Below, piece after piece: positions 23,781 through 32,338 of a stretch of 39,679 nt of DNA (positions are counted from its first letter, which is position 1; every line of letters begins with the position of its first letter). The stretch lies in the NCBI GenBank assembly GCA_040414495.1, contig JBEDUI010000181.1, positions 1-39,679 on the forward strand. The letters are read 5' to 3'. The notes beneath the pieces were generated by a model. The model was not told the DNA's origin and did no database searches. It worked only from the letters and a program-made list of their open reading frames with translations. The DNA is from DATAVB01 sp040414495. Lineage in GTDB: Bacteria; Actinomycetota; Actinomycetes; Mycobacteriales; QHCD01. The position numbers and the translations under genes are program-made.

Positions 23781-24374
23781 TTGCTGCGTGTCGGGTTGAC
23801 AGGGGGCATCGGAGCAGGCAAAAGCGCAGTGGCGCAACTACTCTCCGTGCACGGAGCCCAGCTCATCGACGCGGATGTGCTGGCCCGCGAAGTGGTGGCC
23901 CCGGGCACCGCCGGGCTGGCCCAGGTTATCGAGGCGTTCGGCCCAGCGGTAGTGGGCCCCGACGGTTCTTTGGACCGGACCTGTCTGGGCCGGTTGGTCT
24001 TCGCCGACCCGGCCGCCCGGGAGCGGTTGAACGGCATCATCCATCCGCTGGTCGGTGCGCGGGCGGCGCAGCTGATGGCGCAAGCGCCGCCGGATGCGGT
24101 CGTGGTGCACGACGTACCGCTGCTGACCGAGAACAACCTCGCCGCCGGATACGACCTGGTGATCGTGGTCGAGGCACCGCTGGCGGCGCGGCTGGATCGG
24201 CTCGTCCGCCGTGGACTGTCCAAAGAGGACGCTCAGGCTCGGATCAGCGCGCAGGCGACCGACGAGCAGCGACGCGCCATCGCCGACGTCGTGATCCGCA
24301 ACGATTCGGATGTGGACGAGTTGGGCCGGCGGGTCGACGCGGTATGGCGCGAGCGAATCGAGCCGCTGCGATGA
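23781..24374 (+). CDS. coaE: Dephospho-CoA kinase
   Basis: 197-aa P-loop kinase that phosphorylates the 3'-hydroxyl of dephospho-CoA, the last step of coenzyme A synthesis. The Walker A GGIGAGKS is at about 8-15, IDADVLAREVV follows, then IIHPLV and VVHDVPLLTENN, which match the family. The TTG at 23781 with AAGGTGG upstream starts exactly where the family starts (LLRVGLTGG); an ATG at 23742 would add 13 residues. It is a single-domain enzyme without the C-terminal GrpB-like extension of mycobacterial CoaE. The stop overlaps the next gene. Confidence 0.93.
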   Translation: MLRVGLTGGIGAGKSAVAQLLSVHGAQLIDADVLAREVVAPGTAGLAQVIEAFGPAVVGPDGSLDRTCLGRLVFADPAARERLNGIIHPLVGARAAQLMAQAPPDAVVVHDVPLLTENNLAAGYDLVIVVEAPLAARLDRLVRRGLSKEDAQARISAQATDEQRRAIADVVIRNDSDVDELGRRVDAVWRERIEPLR

Positions 24375-25111
24375 TGCAGGTCACCGTCGCCAGTCAGGCC
24401 GCGCCCGGAGGCGCCAGCGAGGACGTCGTGGTCACCGGCAACGATTTCGTCGCCGTACTCGACGGCGCCACAGCGGTGCCCGGTTTGGAAACGGGCTGTC
24501 GGCATGACGTCGTCTGGTTTGCCCGGGCCCTGGGCGGCGCACTTGCCCGCCGGTTGATCGGTTGCGCGGGAACGCTGGCGCCGCTGTTGTCCGAGGCGAT
24601 CGAGGACGTGATGGGGCAGCACGCCGGCAGTTGCGATCTGTCCAATCCGGACAGTCCGAGTGCGACAGTGTCGATCCTGCGCCGCCGGGACGATCGGCTG
24701 GATTACCTGGTGCTGGCCGATTCCCCGGTTCTGCTGGACCTGGACGGCGAGGGCGTACGGCCGATCCTGGACGACCGGCTCGATCACCTGCCCGACTATT
24801 CGGTCGCGGGTGTCGGCCGGTCCCGTAATCGTGATTTCTGGGTCGCCAGTACGGTCCCGGCCGCGGCCGACCAGGCGCTGATCGGTTCGGTGCCGTACTC
24901 CTCGGTACGGCGGGCGGCGGTGCTGTCGGACGGTGCTGCCCGGCTGGTGGAACGGTTCGGGCAGCTGTCCTGGACCCAGCTGCTCGATCTGCTGGAGTCG
25001 GCCGGGCCGGCCGCACTGATCGCGCGTACCCGGTCGGTGGAAGAGTCGGTGCCCGTGGCCCGGGGGAAGCAGTACGACGATGCGACCGTGGCTCTGGTCG
25101 CCAGTTGTTGA
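24371..25111 (+). CDS. PP2C-like (PPM-type) phosphatase domain protein
   Basis: 246-aa protein with a PPM pattern. An early FVAVLDGATA holds the metal-binding DG motif, the middle has LDYLVLADSPVLL, and the C-terminal YDDATVALV matches the terminal DD/N-ATV motif of PP2C phosphatases. If active it would be a metal-dependent Ser/Thr phosphatase, but the set of metal Asp residues is incomplete to my eye. It overlaps coaE by 4 bp (ATGA), so the two are translationally coupled. A GC-rich hairpin (25117-25137) separates it from the convergent MFS gene. Confidence 0.68.
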   Translation: MMQVTVASQAAPGGASEDVVVTGNDFVAVLDGATAVPGLETGCRHDVVWFARALGGALARRLIGCAGTLAPLLSEAIEDVMGQHAGSCDLSNPDSPSATVSILRRRDDRLDYLVLADSPVLLDLDGEGVRPILDDRLDHLPDYSVAGVGRSRNRDFWVASTVPAAADQALIGSVPYSSVRRAAVLSDGAARLVERFGQLSWTQLLDLLESAGPAALIARTRSVEESVPVARGKQYDDATVALVASC

Positions 25112-25113
25112 GT

Positions 25114-26478
25114 TCAGCGGCGGCTGCTGACCGCCGCCGTCAGCAGGGCCGCGACGGCCAGAATCCCCAGCGCTACATGGGATCCGGCCGACCCGGCCTG
25201 GTCCAGGGCCAGGGTGGTGAACGCGACGCCGAGCGCCGTGCCCAGGCCGCGGCTGAGGTTCACCAGGCCGCCGCCGATGCCGGCCGACCGCTCCGGGATG
25301 TTGGCCATGATCATGGCGTTGTTGGCCGGCGTGAAGATGCCTAATCCGATACCGGTCAGCGCGAGCAACGGCACCAGCGCCGGGCCGGTGATCGGCAGGA
25401 TGATCAACCCGGCGAGAGCCACGGTGCTCAGCAGTACGCCGGCCACGCAGCGGGTTGAGTCCGCCCACCGCAGCGGCAGCACCGAGTTTCCGAAGCCGGC
25501 CGCGAGCCCGAAACCGGCCGGCAGCGCGGTGAGCAGCAGGCCAGCCCGTAGCTCCGACACTCCGTGGCTGCTCAACACGATCGGCACCAGCACCAGCGGG
25601 CCGAACAGGACCAGGTAGCCGCCGAGCGCACCCAGAAGCCCGCGTCGTACCAGCGGATTGGCGATCGCGGCCGGGTCGATCAACGGCGCGGCAGCGCGCC
25701 GTTCCCAACGCCAGAAGCCGATCCCGGCGGCCGCGGCCACCGCGAACAGTCCCAGCACCGCGGCCGGTGGCAGCCCCAGCCCGGAGACGGCCGAGACACC
25801 GATCAACGCCGGTGTGGTGGTAGCGGCGAGCAGCAGAACGCCCGGGCCGTCGACGCGGGCGCTGCTGCGGGTCCGGGTGCGGGGGAGCAGGAAGTATCCG
25901 GCGACGGTGGCGAGTACGCCGACGGGCAGGTTGATGCCGAAGATCCAACGCCAGCCAAGGTTGGAGACGATGATGCCGCCGAGCGTCGGGCCGAGGGCTA
26001 GGCCGAGCGCCTGGGCCGCCGCCTGCACGCCGAGCGCGGCCCGGATGCGCTCGCGCGGAACGCTCGTGGTGACGAGGGCGACGCTGTTGGACTGCAGCAT
26101 CGCCGCACCGACTGCCTGTAACACCCGGAACCCGACCAGCGCGCCCAGCGACGGGGCGAACCCGCAGGCGGCCGAGGCAGCGGTGAAGACCACAAACCCG
26201 TACAGATAGACCTGCTTACGGCCAACCGCGTCGGCGATCCGGCCGGCGGCGGCGAGCAGCGCGATCAGGGTGAGCAGGTACGCCAGCGACACCCACTCGA
26301 CCGCGGCCAACGACGTATGGAAGTCGGTGGCCAGCGACGGGAACGCGAGCGTGACGATGCTGGCATCGAGTTGCCCCATGAACGCGCCGAAACAGACGGT
26401 GGCGACGGCGAGCCACGGTGCGGCGGGCCAACGGACGATGCGTCGAGGCCGTGGCGCCTCGATCCACAATCTGGCCAT
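25114..26478 (-). CDS. MFS drug-efflux-type transporter (DHA2/EmrB-QacA-like)
   Basis: 454-aa membrane protein with about 12-14 hydrophobic segments. GQLDASIVTLAFPSL is a variant of the DHA2 motif LDxTxVNVALP. GRIADAVGRKQVY is the MFS motif A, and GLALGPTLGGIIV is the antiporter motif C (GPxxGG). Such proteins export drugs or toxic compounds using the proton gradient. The ATG at 26478 is chosen from the position of the first helix; the start is uncertain and the frame extends to 26610. A MarR gene is divergent, with operator-like repeats between. Confidence 0.87.
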   Translation of the reverse strand: MARLWIEAPRPRRIVRWPAAPWLAVATVCFGAFMGQLDASIVTLAFPSLATDFHTSLAAVEWVSLAYLLTLIALLAAAGRIADAVGRKQVYLYGFVVFTAASAACGFAPSLGALVGFRVLQAVGAAMLQSNSVALVTTSVPRERIRAALGVQAAAQALGLALGPTLGGIIVSNLGWRWIFGINLPVGVLATVAGYFLLPRTRTRSSARVDGPGVLLLAATTTPALIGVSAVSGLGLPPAAVLGLFAVAAAAGIGFWRWERRAAAPLIDPAAIANPLVRRGLLGALGGYLVLFGPLVLVPIVLSSHGVSELRAGLLLTALPAGFGLAAGFGNSVLPLRWADSTRCVAGVLLSTVALAGLIILPITGPALVPLLALTGIGLGIFTPANNAMIMANIPERSAGIGGGLVNLSRGLGTALGVAFTTLALDQAGSAGSHVALGILAVAALLTAAVSSRR

Positions 26479-26543
26479 GCCACGAGCCGGTAGTGACAAC
26501 GCATCCCGCACGGCCTCCAGGATACATCGGTTACCGACATTGT

Positions 26544-26575
26544 TGCATGCAGACATAGTTGTACAAAGACATAGT
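26544..26575. promoter_or_regulatory. Operator-like repeats between MFS and MarR genes
   Basis: The segment contains the palindromes TGCATGCA (26544-26551) and TTGTACAA (26559-26566) and a direct repeat AGACATAGT (26551-26559 and 26567-26575, 16 bp apart). It is AT-rich and lies between the divergent MFS and MarR starts, as expected for a MarR-controlled switch. Confidence 0.55.
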
Positions 26576-26736
26576 CGTTTTGCGACACGGACTGCGCTGA
26601 GAACCAGCAACTATGCTGCGGGCGTGCCATTCACAGCAGCAACCGCGACCCCTGACCGCTTCGGCACGGATGTCATCCGACGGTGTTGTTGTCGATGTGT
26701 CGTGACGCGGTCGGATCGGATGTCGGAGGTTGCCCA

Positions 26737-27270
26737 GTGAGTCGTTCATCGCCGGAGGCGGGCGCTATCACCAACGTGATTACGCGCTTGCGGCGCGCGC
26801 TTCGGCGCAGCATTCGTACGGATTACCCGTGGGAGAAGCTGCCGATGGCGCAGGTCGAGGTACTGCTGTGCGTCAACGAGAACAAGCGGGTCCGGATCGG
26901 TGAGGTAGCCGCGCTGCTGCGGCTGGCGCCGAATACGACCAGCGGCCTGATCCAGCAGGTCGTGTCGGCTGGCTTGGCCGAACGCAACCCGGATCCGGCC
27001 GACCGCAGGGTCTCGACCGTGTCGCTGACCGACAACGGCCGGCAGCGGTTGCGGGAGTGGATGAGCGCGCACGAACAACGGATCGACCGCGCGTTGACCC
27101 AGATGTCGGCCGCGGATCGTGCCGCTGTTGCGGCCGCGTTGCCGGCCCTCGCCCGGCTGGCCGAGCATCTGGCCGACGACGCGGATGCGGGCGCCACGGA
27201 GGCCCGGCCGGTGGACGACGACGAGCCGGAGACCGAGCCGGCGCACCGCGACGAGTCCGCGGTGTCCTGA
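26737..27270 (+). CDS. MarR family transcriptional regulator
   Basis: 177-aa winged-helix regulator. The DNA-binding part is VRIGEVAALLRLAPNTTSGLIQ followed by the wing NPDPADRRVSTVSLTDNGRQRL, in which DRR is the MarR signature. The C-terminal 35 residues are very acidic. The GTG has GGAGG at 26725-26729 with 7-bp spacing. The divergent MFS exporter is the probable target, relieved by the transported compound. It is convergent with the isochorismatase-like gene. Confidence 0.88.
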   Translation: MSRSSPEAGAITNVITRLRRALRRSIRTDYPWEKLPMAQVEVLLCVNENKRVRIGEVAALLRLAPNTTSGLIQQVVSAGLAERNPDPADRRVSTVSLTDNGRQRLREWMSAHEQRIDRALTQMSAADRAAVAAALPALARLAEHLADDADAGATEARPVDDDEPETEPAHRDESAVS

Positions 27271-27291
27271 CCCGCGCTGTGACCTCAGAAC

Positions 27292-27795
27292 TCAGCCGAA
27301 GCTGACGCCGTCCACAATGGACACCCCGGCGTCGTTCAACTCCCGTTCGATGTCGCGCGCGGTCTGGGCCGCTGGGACCTGGCCGTCGTACGTCGCATGC
27401 CCGCCCCGAACCAGGCTGACCCGATGACCCCGGCGCAACGCTGACAGGGACGTCTCCCGTACGCAGAACTCGCTCTGCATGCCGACCACAACGAGGTCAG
27501 TGCGCGGCGGCAACAGGTCGGATAGGGCGGTCGCCGCGAACGCGTCGGGCTCGAACTTGTCGATCACCTGCTCGCCGGGCGCCACCTCGTGCACCAACTC
27601 CCAGCCCGGCGTCCCCGGTGCGTCTGGATCCTCAGCGCCACCGTTGTTGCGGATGTGCACGACGGGGGCGCCGGCCGCACGCGCCTTGGCCAGAGTCTCG
27701 GCGATGGTCGCGGACACGGCGGTCGCGTCCGGGACCGGTTCGGCGCCGGCGAGCATGTTCTGTTGTACGTCGATCAGGAGCAGGGTCGTAGTCAT
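27292..27795 (-). CDS. Cysteine hydrolase, isochorismatase family
   Basis: 167-aa hydrolase. The triad of the family is visible: Asp9 in LLIDVQQNM, Lys in VIDKFEPDAF, and nucleophilic Cys in GMQSEFCVRET preceded by the cis-peptide-type VVVGMQ. Members hydrolyse amides or isochorismate (nicotinamidase-like); the substrate is unknown. The ATG at 27795 begins at the family N-terminus (MTTTLLLID); the longer frame to 27873 is not supported. Confidence 0.87.
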   Translation of the reverse strand: MTTTLLLIDVQQNMLAGAEPVPDATAVSATIAETLAKARAAGAPVVHIRNNGGAEDPDAPGTPGWELVHEVAPGEQVIDKFEPDAFAATALSDLLPPRTDLVVVGMQSEFCVRETSLSALRRGHRVSLVRGGHATYDGQVPAAQTARDIERELNDAGVSIVDGVSFG

Positions 27796-27996
27796 GCCGG
27801 CGACTGTAGCGACGGCGCATGACAGTTCTGGCCGGCCCGGGACATCTGAGCCGATCAGCCGATTCGGTGACACCGGATGACCCGGTGTCGAGTCTGATCA
27901 GCGCAATACTCGGCATTCATGCCCGGAACGGTGAATCTGCCGGCAGACTCGCAGCGGCCGGGGCAGTTGGGCCCCATCGCAGGGGGGATTTATCAC

Positions 27997-28710
27997 ATGA
28001 CTTTTCTGAATCGAATGGCACGAATTGCCACGGCATCCGCGCTGGCGGTTGGCGGTACAGTGGCCGTGATCATTTCCGGTGCGCCGGCGGCCAATGCGTC
28101 ACCTGGTTGTGCCGTAACTCCACACGTGCCGTCGCGGTTGTCCATTACCACAGGGGAGCGCGACTATACGGCGACAATTACCGGCTGCACCGGCGATCTC
28201 GGTTTTGCTTCCGTCGATCTCAGCCGGGTCGGCGGGCCGTCGTACGAAATGTACGGCCTTTCTTTCGACGGCGATGGCGTACGGGGTGGTCGTACGGCGA
28301 CATTCACCGTCTACGATCTGGACAAGGTCGGAACGTACAAAACTGTTGGCGGCGACGGCCTTACCAAGGGTGGTTATTCAATCGCCTGGCACAGCGCGAC
28401 AACCTCGCTCCGGTATGGCTCGTGGACCTCTATTTCCACCAAACGGGTCGCCTCGAACCGCGTCAGCGTAACCACTTCGGTTTCGCATTACGTCGCATTT
28501 GATGGTCGGGTGCATTACCCCGGGCGGCTGATGACGTTCCAGACCCGGCATTCAATTCACGACCCGTGGAAGACATTCGCCTACGTACGGACGAATTCCG
28601 CCGGGCGGGCGACCGCGACGCACCGCAGCGGCGAGTTGGATTACTACCGGGTCGTGCTCACCGACACCAGTACCGTCTGGGGATCAGCGAGCGGCACGTC
28701 GCGCCGGTAG
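27997..28710 (+). CDS. Secreted protein of unknown function
   Basis: 237-aa exported protein with a Sec signal peptide (MTFLNRMARIATASALAVGG, hydrophobic core, cleavage after ANA near residue 37). The mature protein is rich in Thr, Ser and Tyr, with alternating polar and hydrophobic residues that suggest beta-sandwich domains; an early Cys pair (GCAV, GCTG) could be a disulfide. The last 60 residues (HSIHDPWKTFAYVRTNSAGR) resemble an Ig-like repeat of secreted actinobacterial proteins. AGGGGGG precedes the start by 10 bp. No family assigned. Confidence 0.75.
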   Translation: MTFLNRMARIATASALAVGGTVAVIISGAPAANASPGCAVTPHVPSRLSITTGERDYTATITGCTGDLGFASVDLSRVGGPSYEMYGLSFDGDGVRGGRTATFTVYDLDKVGTYKTVGGDGLTKGGYSIAWHSATTSLRYGSWTSISTKRVASNRVSVTTSVSHYVAFDGRVHYPGRLMTFQTRHSIHDPWKTFAYVRTNSAGRATATHRSGELDYYRVVLTDTSTVWGSASGTSRR

Positions 28711-28839
28711 CGATCCGACCAACCGCCACAAGTCGGGCGTAATCCGATGCAAGACGCGGCGTGTTTCATCCGTTAAGGATGAGCCGTGGCCGGGCCATAG
28801 GGGTCAACTTCGGGGCAACGGTGCGACCTGGGAGGACCC

Positions 28840-29640
28840 ATGGCACAGGCCACGGTCGAGGCTGAGCGCGAGCACGCCGACGCAGTCGGACGCCATTTCA
28901 TGATGCGTTTCGAAGAGGATGCGCTGCGCTCGCGTCCACTGTGGATTCGCCTCATCATCGAGTTTATCGGGACATTCGTTCTGGTCACGGTCGCGGCCGG
29001 TGCCGGGGTGATCAACGCTTATGCCGGCGGCGGTCCGATCAGCCGGACCGCCGCGGTGATCGCGCCGGGCGCCGCGGTAATGGCGATGATTTACGCCTGG
29101 GGTCCGCTCTCCGGTCTGCACATCAATCCGGCGGTGACGTTGGCGTTCACCGGGCGTACGGTATTTCCGGTCCGCTGGTTGCTGGCGTATTGGATAGCGC
29201 AATTCGGCGGCGCGATCGTAGCCGGCCTTTTCCTGCAGGCGATGTTCGGGCATGTCAGCAACGGCTCGAACTACCCGATCAACAAACCGGGTGGGGATTG
29301 GCGGTCGTTCATCATGGAAATGATTCTCACCGCAATTCTGGTGAGCATCATTTTGAATACGGCGACCGGGCATCGCAGCATCGGACACAACGCCGCTATC
29401 GCGGTTGGCTCCACGGTCGCGCTGCTTGGCTTGTTCGCCAGTCCGATCAGTGGTGCGTCAATGAACCCGGCCCGTACGCTCGGCCCGGATATCGTCGCGA
29501 ACGATTACACCGGGTGGTGGGTTTACATTGCCGGTCCGGCCGCGGGTGCGCTCATTGCGGTGATGATCATCGGCGCGGTGCGCGGCATACCGGACAAGGC
29601 CGAACGAGCCGCAGCCGAGGGTGGCGAGCTGCCGGAATGA
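28840..29640 (+). CDS. Aquaporin / MIP family channel
   Basis: 266-aa channel with six membrane helices and two half-helices bearing NPA motifs: HINPAVT in the first half and SMNPART in the second, the latter with the conserved Arg of the selectivity filter. The first 35 residues are a hydrophilic extension. It conducts water, or glycerol or other small neutral solutes; which one cannot be decided here. GGAGG precedes the ATG. A short hairpin CATCC-GTTAA-GGATG lies upstream near 28768. Confidence 0.9.
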   Translation: MAQATVEAEREHADAVGRHFMMRFEEDALRSRPLWIRLIIEFIGTFVLVTVAAGAGVINAYAGGGPISRTAAVIAPGAAVMAMIYAWGPLSGLHINPAVTLAFTGRTVFPVRWLLAYWIAQFGGAIVAGLFLQAMFGHVSNGSNYPINKPGGDWRSFIMEMILTAILVSIILNTATGHRSIGHNAAIAVGSTVALLGLFASPISGASMNPARTLGPDIVANDYTGWWVYIAGPAAGALIAVMIIGAVRGIPDKAERAAAEGGELPE

Positions 29641-29657
29641 TGTTGTGACGGGGAGCC

Positions 29658-29960
29658 ATGGCACTCAGGTCCCGTAGGTGGATATCCGCCGCGTTGATGG
29701 GCATCGGTGGGGCAGTTCTGGCGGTGGCCGGCGTACTGCTGCTGACTAATACGTCGGCCAGCGATGGCGCACCGTGCGGCGGCGTGCTGCATCCGCGCGC
29801 GGTTCCGATCATGGCGGTGCTCGGCGGCGACAGCGTGGATCAGGAGCAGGCCTGTGCGCTGCAACGGCAGGAGCGTGAGATTACGGCGATTCTGACGGGA
29901 ATTGGCGGTCTTACCGTGTTGTGCGCGGGATTCCTCGTAGGAATGCCTACCGACGTGTGA
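29658..29960 (+). CDS. Small membrane protein
   Basis: 100-aa protein with two membrane segments (about 11-30 and 78-96). They flank an extracytoplasmic loop with two cysteines (APCGGVLHP and QACALQR), which could be disulfide-bonded. No family recognised. It starts 17 bp after the aquaporin stop with GGGGA upstream, so it is probably co-transcribed with it. Confidence 0.6.
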   Translation: MALRSRRWISAALMGIGGAVLAVAGVLLLTNTSASDGAPCGGVLHPRAVPIMAVLGGDSVDQEQACALQRQEREITAILTGIGGLTVLCAGFLVGMPTDV

Positions 29961-29998
29961 TCGCGGAAATGTCGCTGGGGCGCCCTAAGGTGCGCGTC

Positions 29999-30526
29999 AT
30001 GACATCAGAACGGGACGACCTGATTTCGCTGTCCGACTACGTGTGGCAGCGGCTGCGCGACCGGCTGAGCGGGCTGACCGACGAGGAATATCTGTGGGAG
30101 CCGGCGCCGGGCTGCTGGTCGATCCGTCCGGGCACGGACGGGGTGTGGCGGGCCGACCGGGTCGTGCCGCCGCCGGATCCCGAGCCGGTCACGACGATTG
30201 CCTGGCGGGTATGCCATATCGGCGACGACGTGCTGGGCGACGAACGCAATGCGACGTGGATCGGGATTACACCCGAGCCGCAACCGACGCCGGCGGGCAA
30301 GCCGGCCGCCGCGGCCGAAGCGTTGGTCCGGCTCGAGGACAACTACGGTTATTGGCGGCGTTGCCTGGAGCAGGTCGGTGACCTGGACGCCGAGGTGGGC
30401 GCGGTCGGCGGACCGTACGGTCACACCACCCGGCGGTCATTCGTGCTGCACGAGCTGGACGAGTTCATCCACCACAGCGCGGAAGTGGGCGTGCTGCGGG
30501 ATCTCTACCGAGCCCTGGTGCAATGA
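29999..30526 (+). CDS. DinB superfamily protein
   Basis: 175-aa four-helix-bundle protein of the DinB/YfiT type. The His residues typical of the metal site are in CHIGDDVL and in HELDEFIHHSAEVGVLRDLY near the C-terminus; LTDEEYLWEPAPGCWSIR is the usual first-helix end. Family members include thiol-dependent (bacillithiol/mycothiol) transferases; the activity of this one is unknown. The ATG at 29999 with AAGG upstream is preferred to the frame start at 29921, which overlaps the preceding gene. Confidence 0.8.
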   Translation: MTSERDDLISLSDYVWQRLRDRLSGLTDEEYLWEPAPGCWSIRPGTDGVWRADRVVPPPDPEPVTTIAWRVCHIGDDVLGDERNATWIGITPEPQPTPAGKPAAAAEALVRLEDNYGYWRRCLEQVGDLDAEVGAVGGPYGHTTRRSFVLHELDEFIHHSAEVGVLRDLYRALVQ

Positions 30527-30535
30527 ACCTCGCCG

Positions 30536-30892
30536 CTAATTGTCATGTTCGATGACGTTGACGAGCGCGCCGCCGGGCGTCTTGACGTAGAAATGGTGCG
30601 GCCCGAAATCCTCCTGCGTCAGCGGATGGACGATCTCGTAGCCGCGCCGTTGAGCCTCGGCGTACGCCGCCTCCACGCCGGTCACTTGAACGGAGATGAC
30701 GGGATAGTCCGGCTCGCGTCCGGTGGCGCGGGCCATGAGGTGGACCTGCGCGGCCGGGCTGGTCGGCGAAGCGAAGCCGGCCACGTCGCCCTGCTCGAAC
30801 CTCGGGGTGAGGGCGAGGAATTCGGTGTAGAACTCGCGATCGACAGTTGAGGTCGCGACGGGCAGGTTGGGCACGATTCCGTTGACCTTCAT
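30536..30892 (-). CDS. VOC family protein (glyoxalase/bleomycin-resistance type)
   Basis: 118-aa single vicinal-oxygen-chelate domain pair: an N-terminal beta-alpha-beta unit (VPNLPVATSTVDREFYTEFLAL) and a C-terminal one ending FYVKTPGGALVNVIEH, where the Glu is a likely metal ligand. Such proteins act as isomerases, dioxygenases or antibiotic-binding proteins. The start at ATG 30892 is uncertain; no good ribosome site is seen. Divergent from the Nudix gene. Confidence 0.82.
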   Translation of the reverse strand: MKVNGIVPNLPVATSTVDREFYTEFLALTPRFEQGDVAGFASPTSPAAQVHLMARATGREPDYPVISVQVTGVEAAYAEAQRRGYEIVHPLTQEDFGPHHFYVKTPGGALVNVIEHDN

Positions 30893-30997
30893 GGTGAAAG
30901 AGACTAACCAGCGCACCGCCCACGCGGTAACTGTTGCCGAAATGTTTTCGCTTTAATGTGGATCGACTGCCGGCGGTCGCTCCGGTACGTCTATTAC

Positions 30998-31594
30998 ATG
31001 GCGTCGAATACAAGACCCGGGTTCGGAGTGCGACACCCTGCCGTCACTGCCCTTCTCGCGTCGGAGAGAGCTGCGGCAAGTCATCTCGTCGAATGGCTGG
31101 ACGGCCACCTTCCGTTGCAGGTGAGTGCCTATACGTCGATCCGTAGCGACCTGCCAAACGAGCTGCTCACTTCCGTCCGATGTTTGGTACGGGTAGCTGA
31201 CCGAATTGTCATGTGTGAGAACCGCGACGGGGCGCGCCATATCATGCCCGGTGGACACCGCATCGACGGCGAGAGTTTTGCGCAGACGGCAATTCGTGAG
31301 GTTCACGAAGAGACCGGGTGGATTGTCCGCCCGGAGAGCCTCCGGACGCTCGGTTGGTTGCATGTGCAGAACCTCAATGACGCGCCGATGGATCCGGACC
31401 TGCCGTACCCGGACTTCCTGCAACTCGTCACGTGCGGCGCCGCGACCGAGCGGGATGGCGGGCCGGACGCCGATTGGACGGATATCGAGGGCTACGAGAC
31501 CAGCTCGCGGCTGGTGTCGATCGCCGAGGCCAGGACCGCAACGCCGGACGAGCTGCTGGAACGGGTATTTCTCGAGATCATGCTCGCCGGCTAG
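30998..31594 (+). CDS. Nudix hydrolase
   Basis: 198-aa protein with a complete Nudix box: GHRIDGE, seven residues, then REVHEETGW, fitting GX5EX7REUXEEXGU. It hydrolyses a nucleoside diphosphate linked to another moiety; the substrate is unknown. The first 70 residues form an extra N-terminal region. The ATG at 30998 is chosen over 30956, with little to decide between them. A methyltransferase gene follows after 48 bp. Confidence 0.86.
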   Translation: MASNTRPGFGVRHPAVTALLASERAAASHLVEWLDGHLPLQVSAYTSIRSDLPNELLTSVRCLVRVADRIVMCENRDGARHIMPGGHRIDGESFAQTAIREVHEETGWIVRPESLRTLGWLHVQNLNDAPMDPDLPYPDFLQLVTCGAATERDGGPDADWTDIEGYETSSRLVSIAEARTATPDELLERVFLEIMLAG

Positions 31595-31642
31595 CGCCAT
31601 TATCGCTGGCCCGGAGCCGGTGCGGAGTGGCATCGTGTGCGC

Positions 31643-32338
31643 ATGCCTGCGCAGACCGCCTATCACGGTGCCCTGGGAGATTTCTTCGCCGCGAACGCCG
31701 ATACGAGTCCGTTCAATGCCTTTACGGATCGGCCCGCATTGCTGAAGTTGGCCGGTGATGTTACCGGCCTTCGGATTCTCGATGTTGGGTGCGCGGCCGG
31801 CCATTACGCGGCCGAGTTGCTGCAACGAGGCGCGCAGGTGCTGGGAATTGACGGGAGCGCCACCCTGCTGGACCATGCCCGCGCTCGCCTCGGATCTCGG
31901 GCCGAGCTGCGCCAGCATGATCTCGAGGAACCGCTGGACTTCGCCGCCGACGGATCCTTCGACGGGATCGTATGCGCTCTGGTCCTGCACCACATCACCG
32001 CTCGGCAGCAGTTGCTGGCCGAACTGCGCCGGGTACTGCGCTCGGACGGCTGGCTGGTGCTCTCGACCACGCATCCCACCGCCGACTGGCGGAAATTCGG
32101 CGGTTCGTACTACTCCGATGACTGGGTCGATCTGCCCGTCGCAAATGGCGAAATGGCGATTCATTTTCAGCGCATGTCGTTGGAACAATTGTTCACTGAG
32201 CTGCTGGACGCGGGATTCTTGGTGGAGCAGGTCGTCGAGCCACGGCCCGGTCCGGACCTGCTGGCCACCGACCCTGACCGGTACGCCGCGCTGCAGGAAG
32301 CGCCGTGTTTCCTGGCTCTCAAACTTCGTCGTCGGTAA
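31643..32338 (+). CDS. Class I SAM-dependent methyltransferase
   Basis: 231-aa methyltransferase. Motif I is ILDVGCAAGHYAAELL, strand 2 is VLGIDGSATLL, and motif IV lies in FDGIVCALVLHHI; a later LLAELRRVLRSDGWLVLSTTHP is typical of the Methyltransf_11 class. The substrate is unknown. GTG 31637 is an alternative start two codons upstream. It ends directly against the convergent APH gene (stop codons adjacent). Confidence 0.86.
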   Translation: MPAQTAYHGALGDFFAANADTSPFNAFTDRPALLKLAGDVTGLRILDVGCAAGHYAAELLQRGAQVLGIDGSATLLDHARARLGSRAELRQHDLEEPLDFAADGSFDGIVCALVLHHITARQQLLAELRRVLRSDGWLVLSTTHPTADWRKFGGSYYSDDWVDLPVANGEMAIHFQRMSLEQLFTELLDAGFLVEQVVEPRPGPDLLATDPDRYAALQEAPCFLALKLRRR

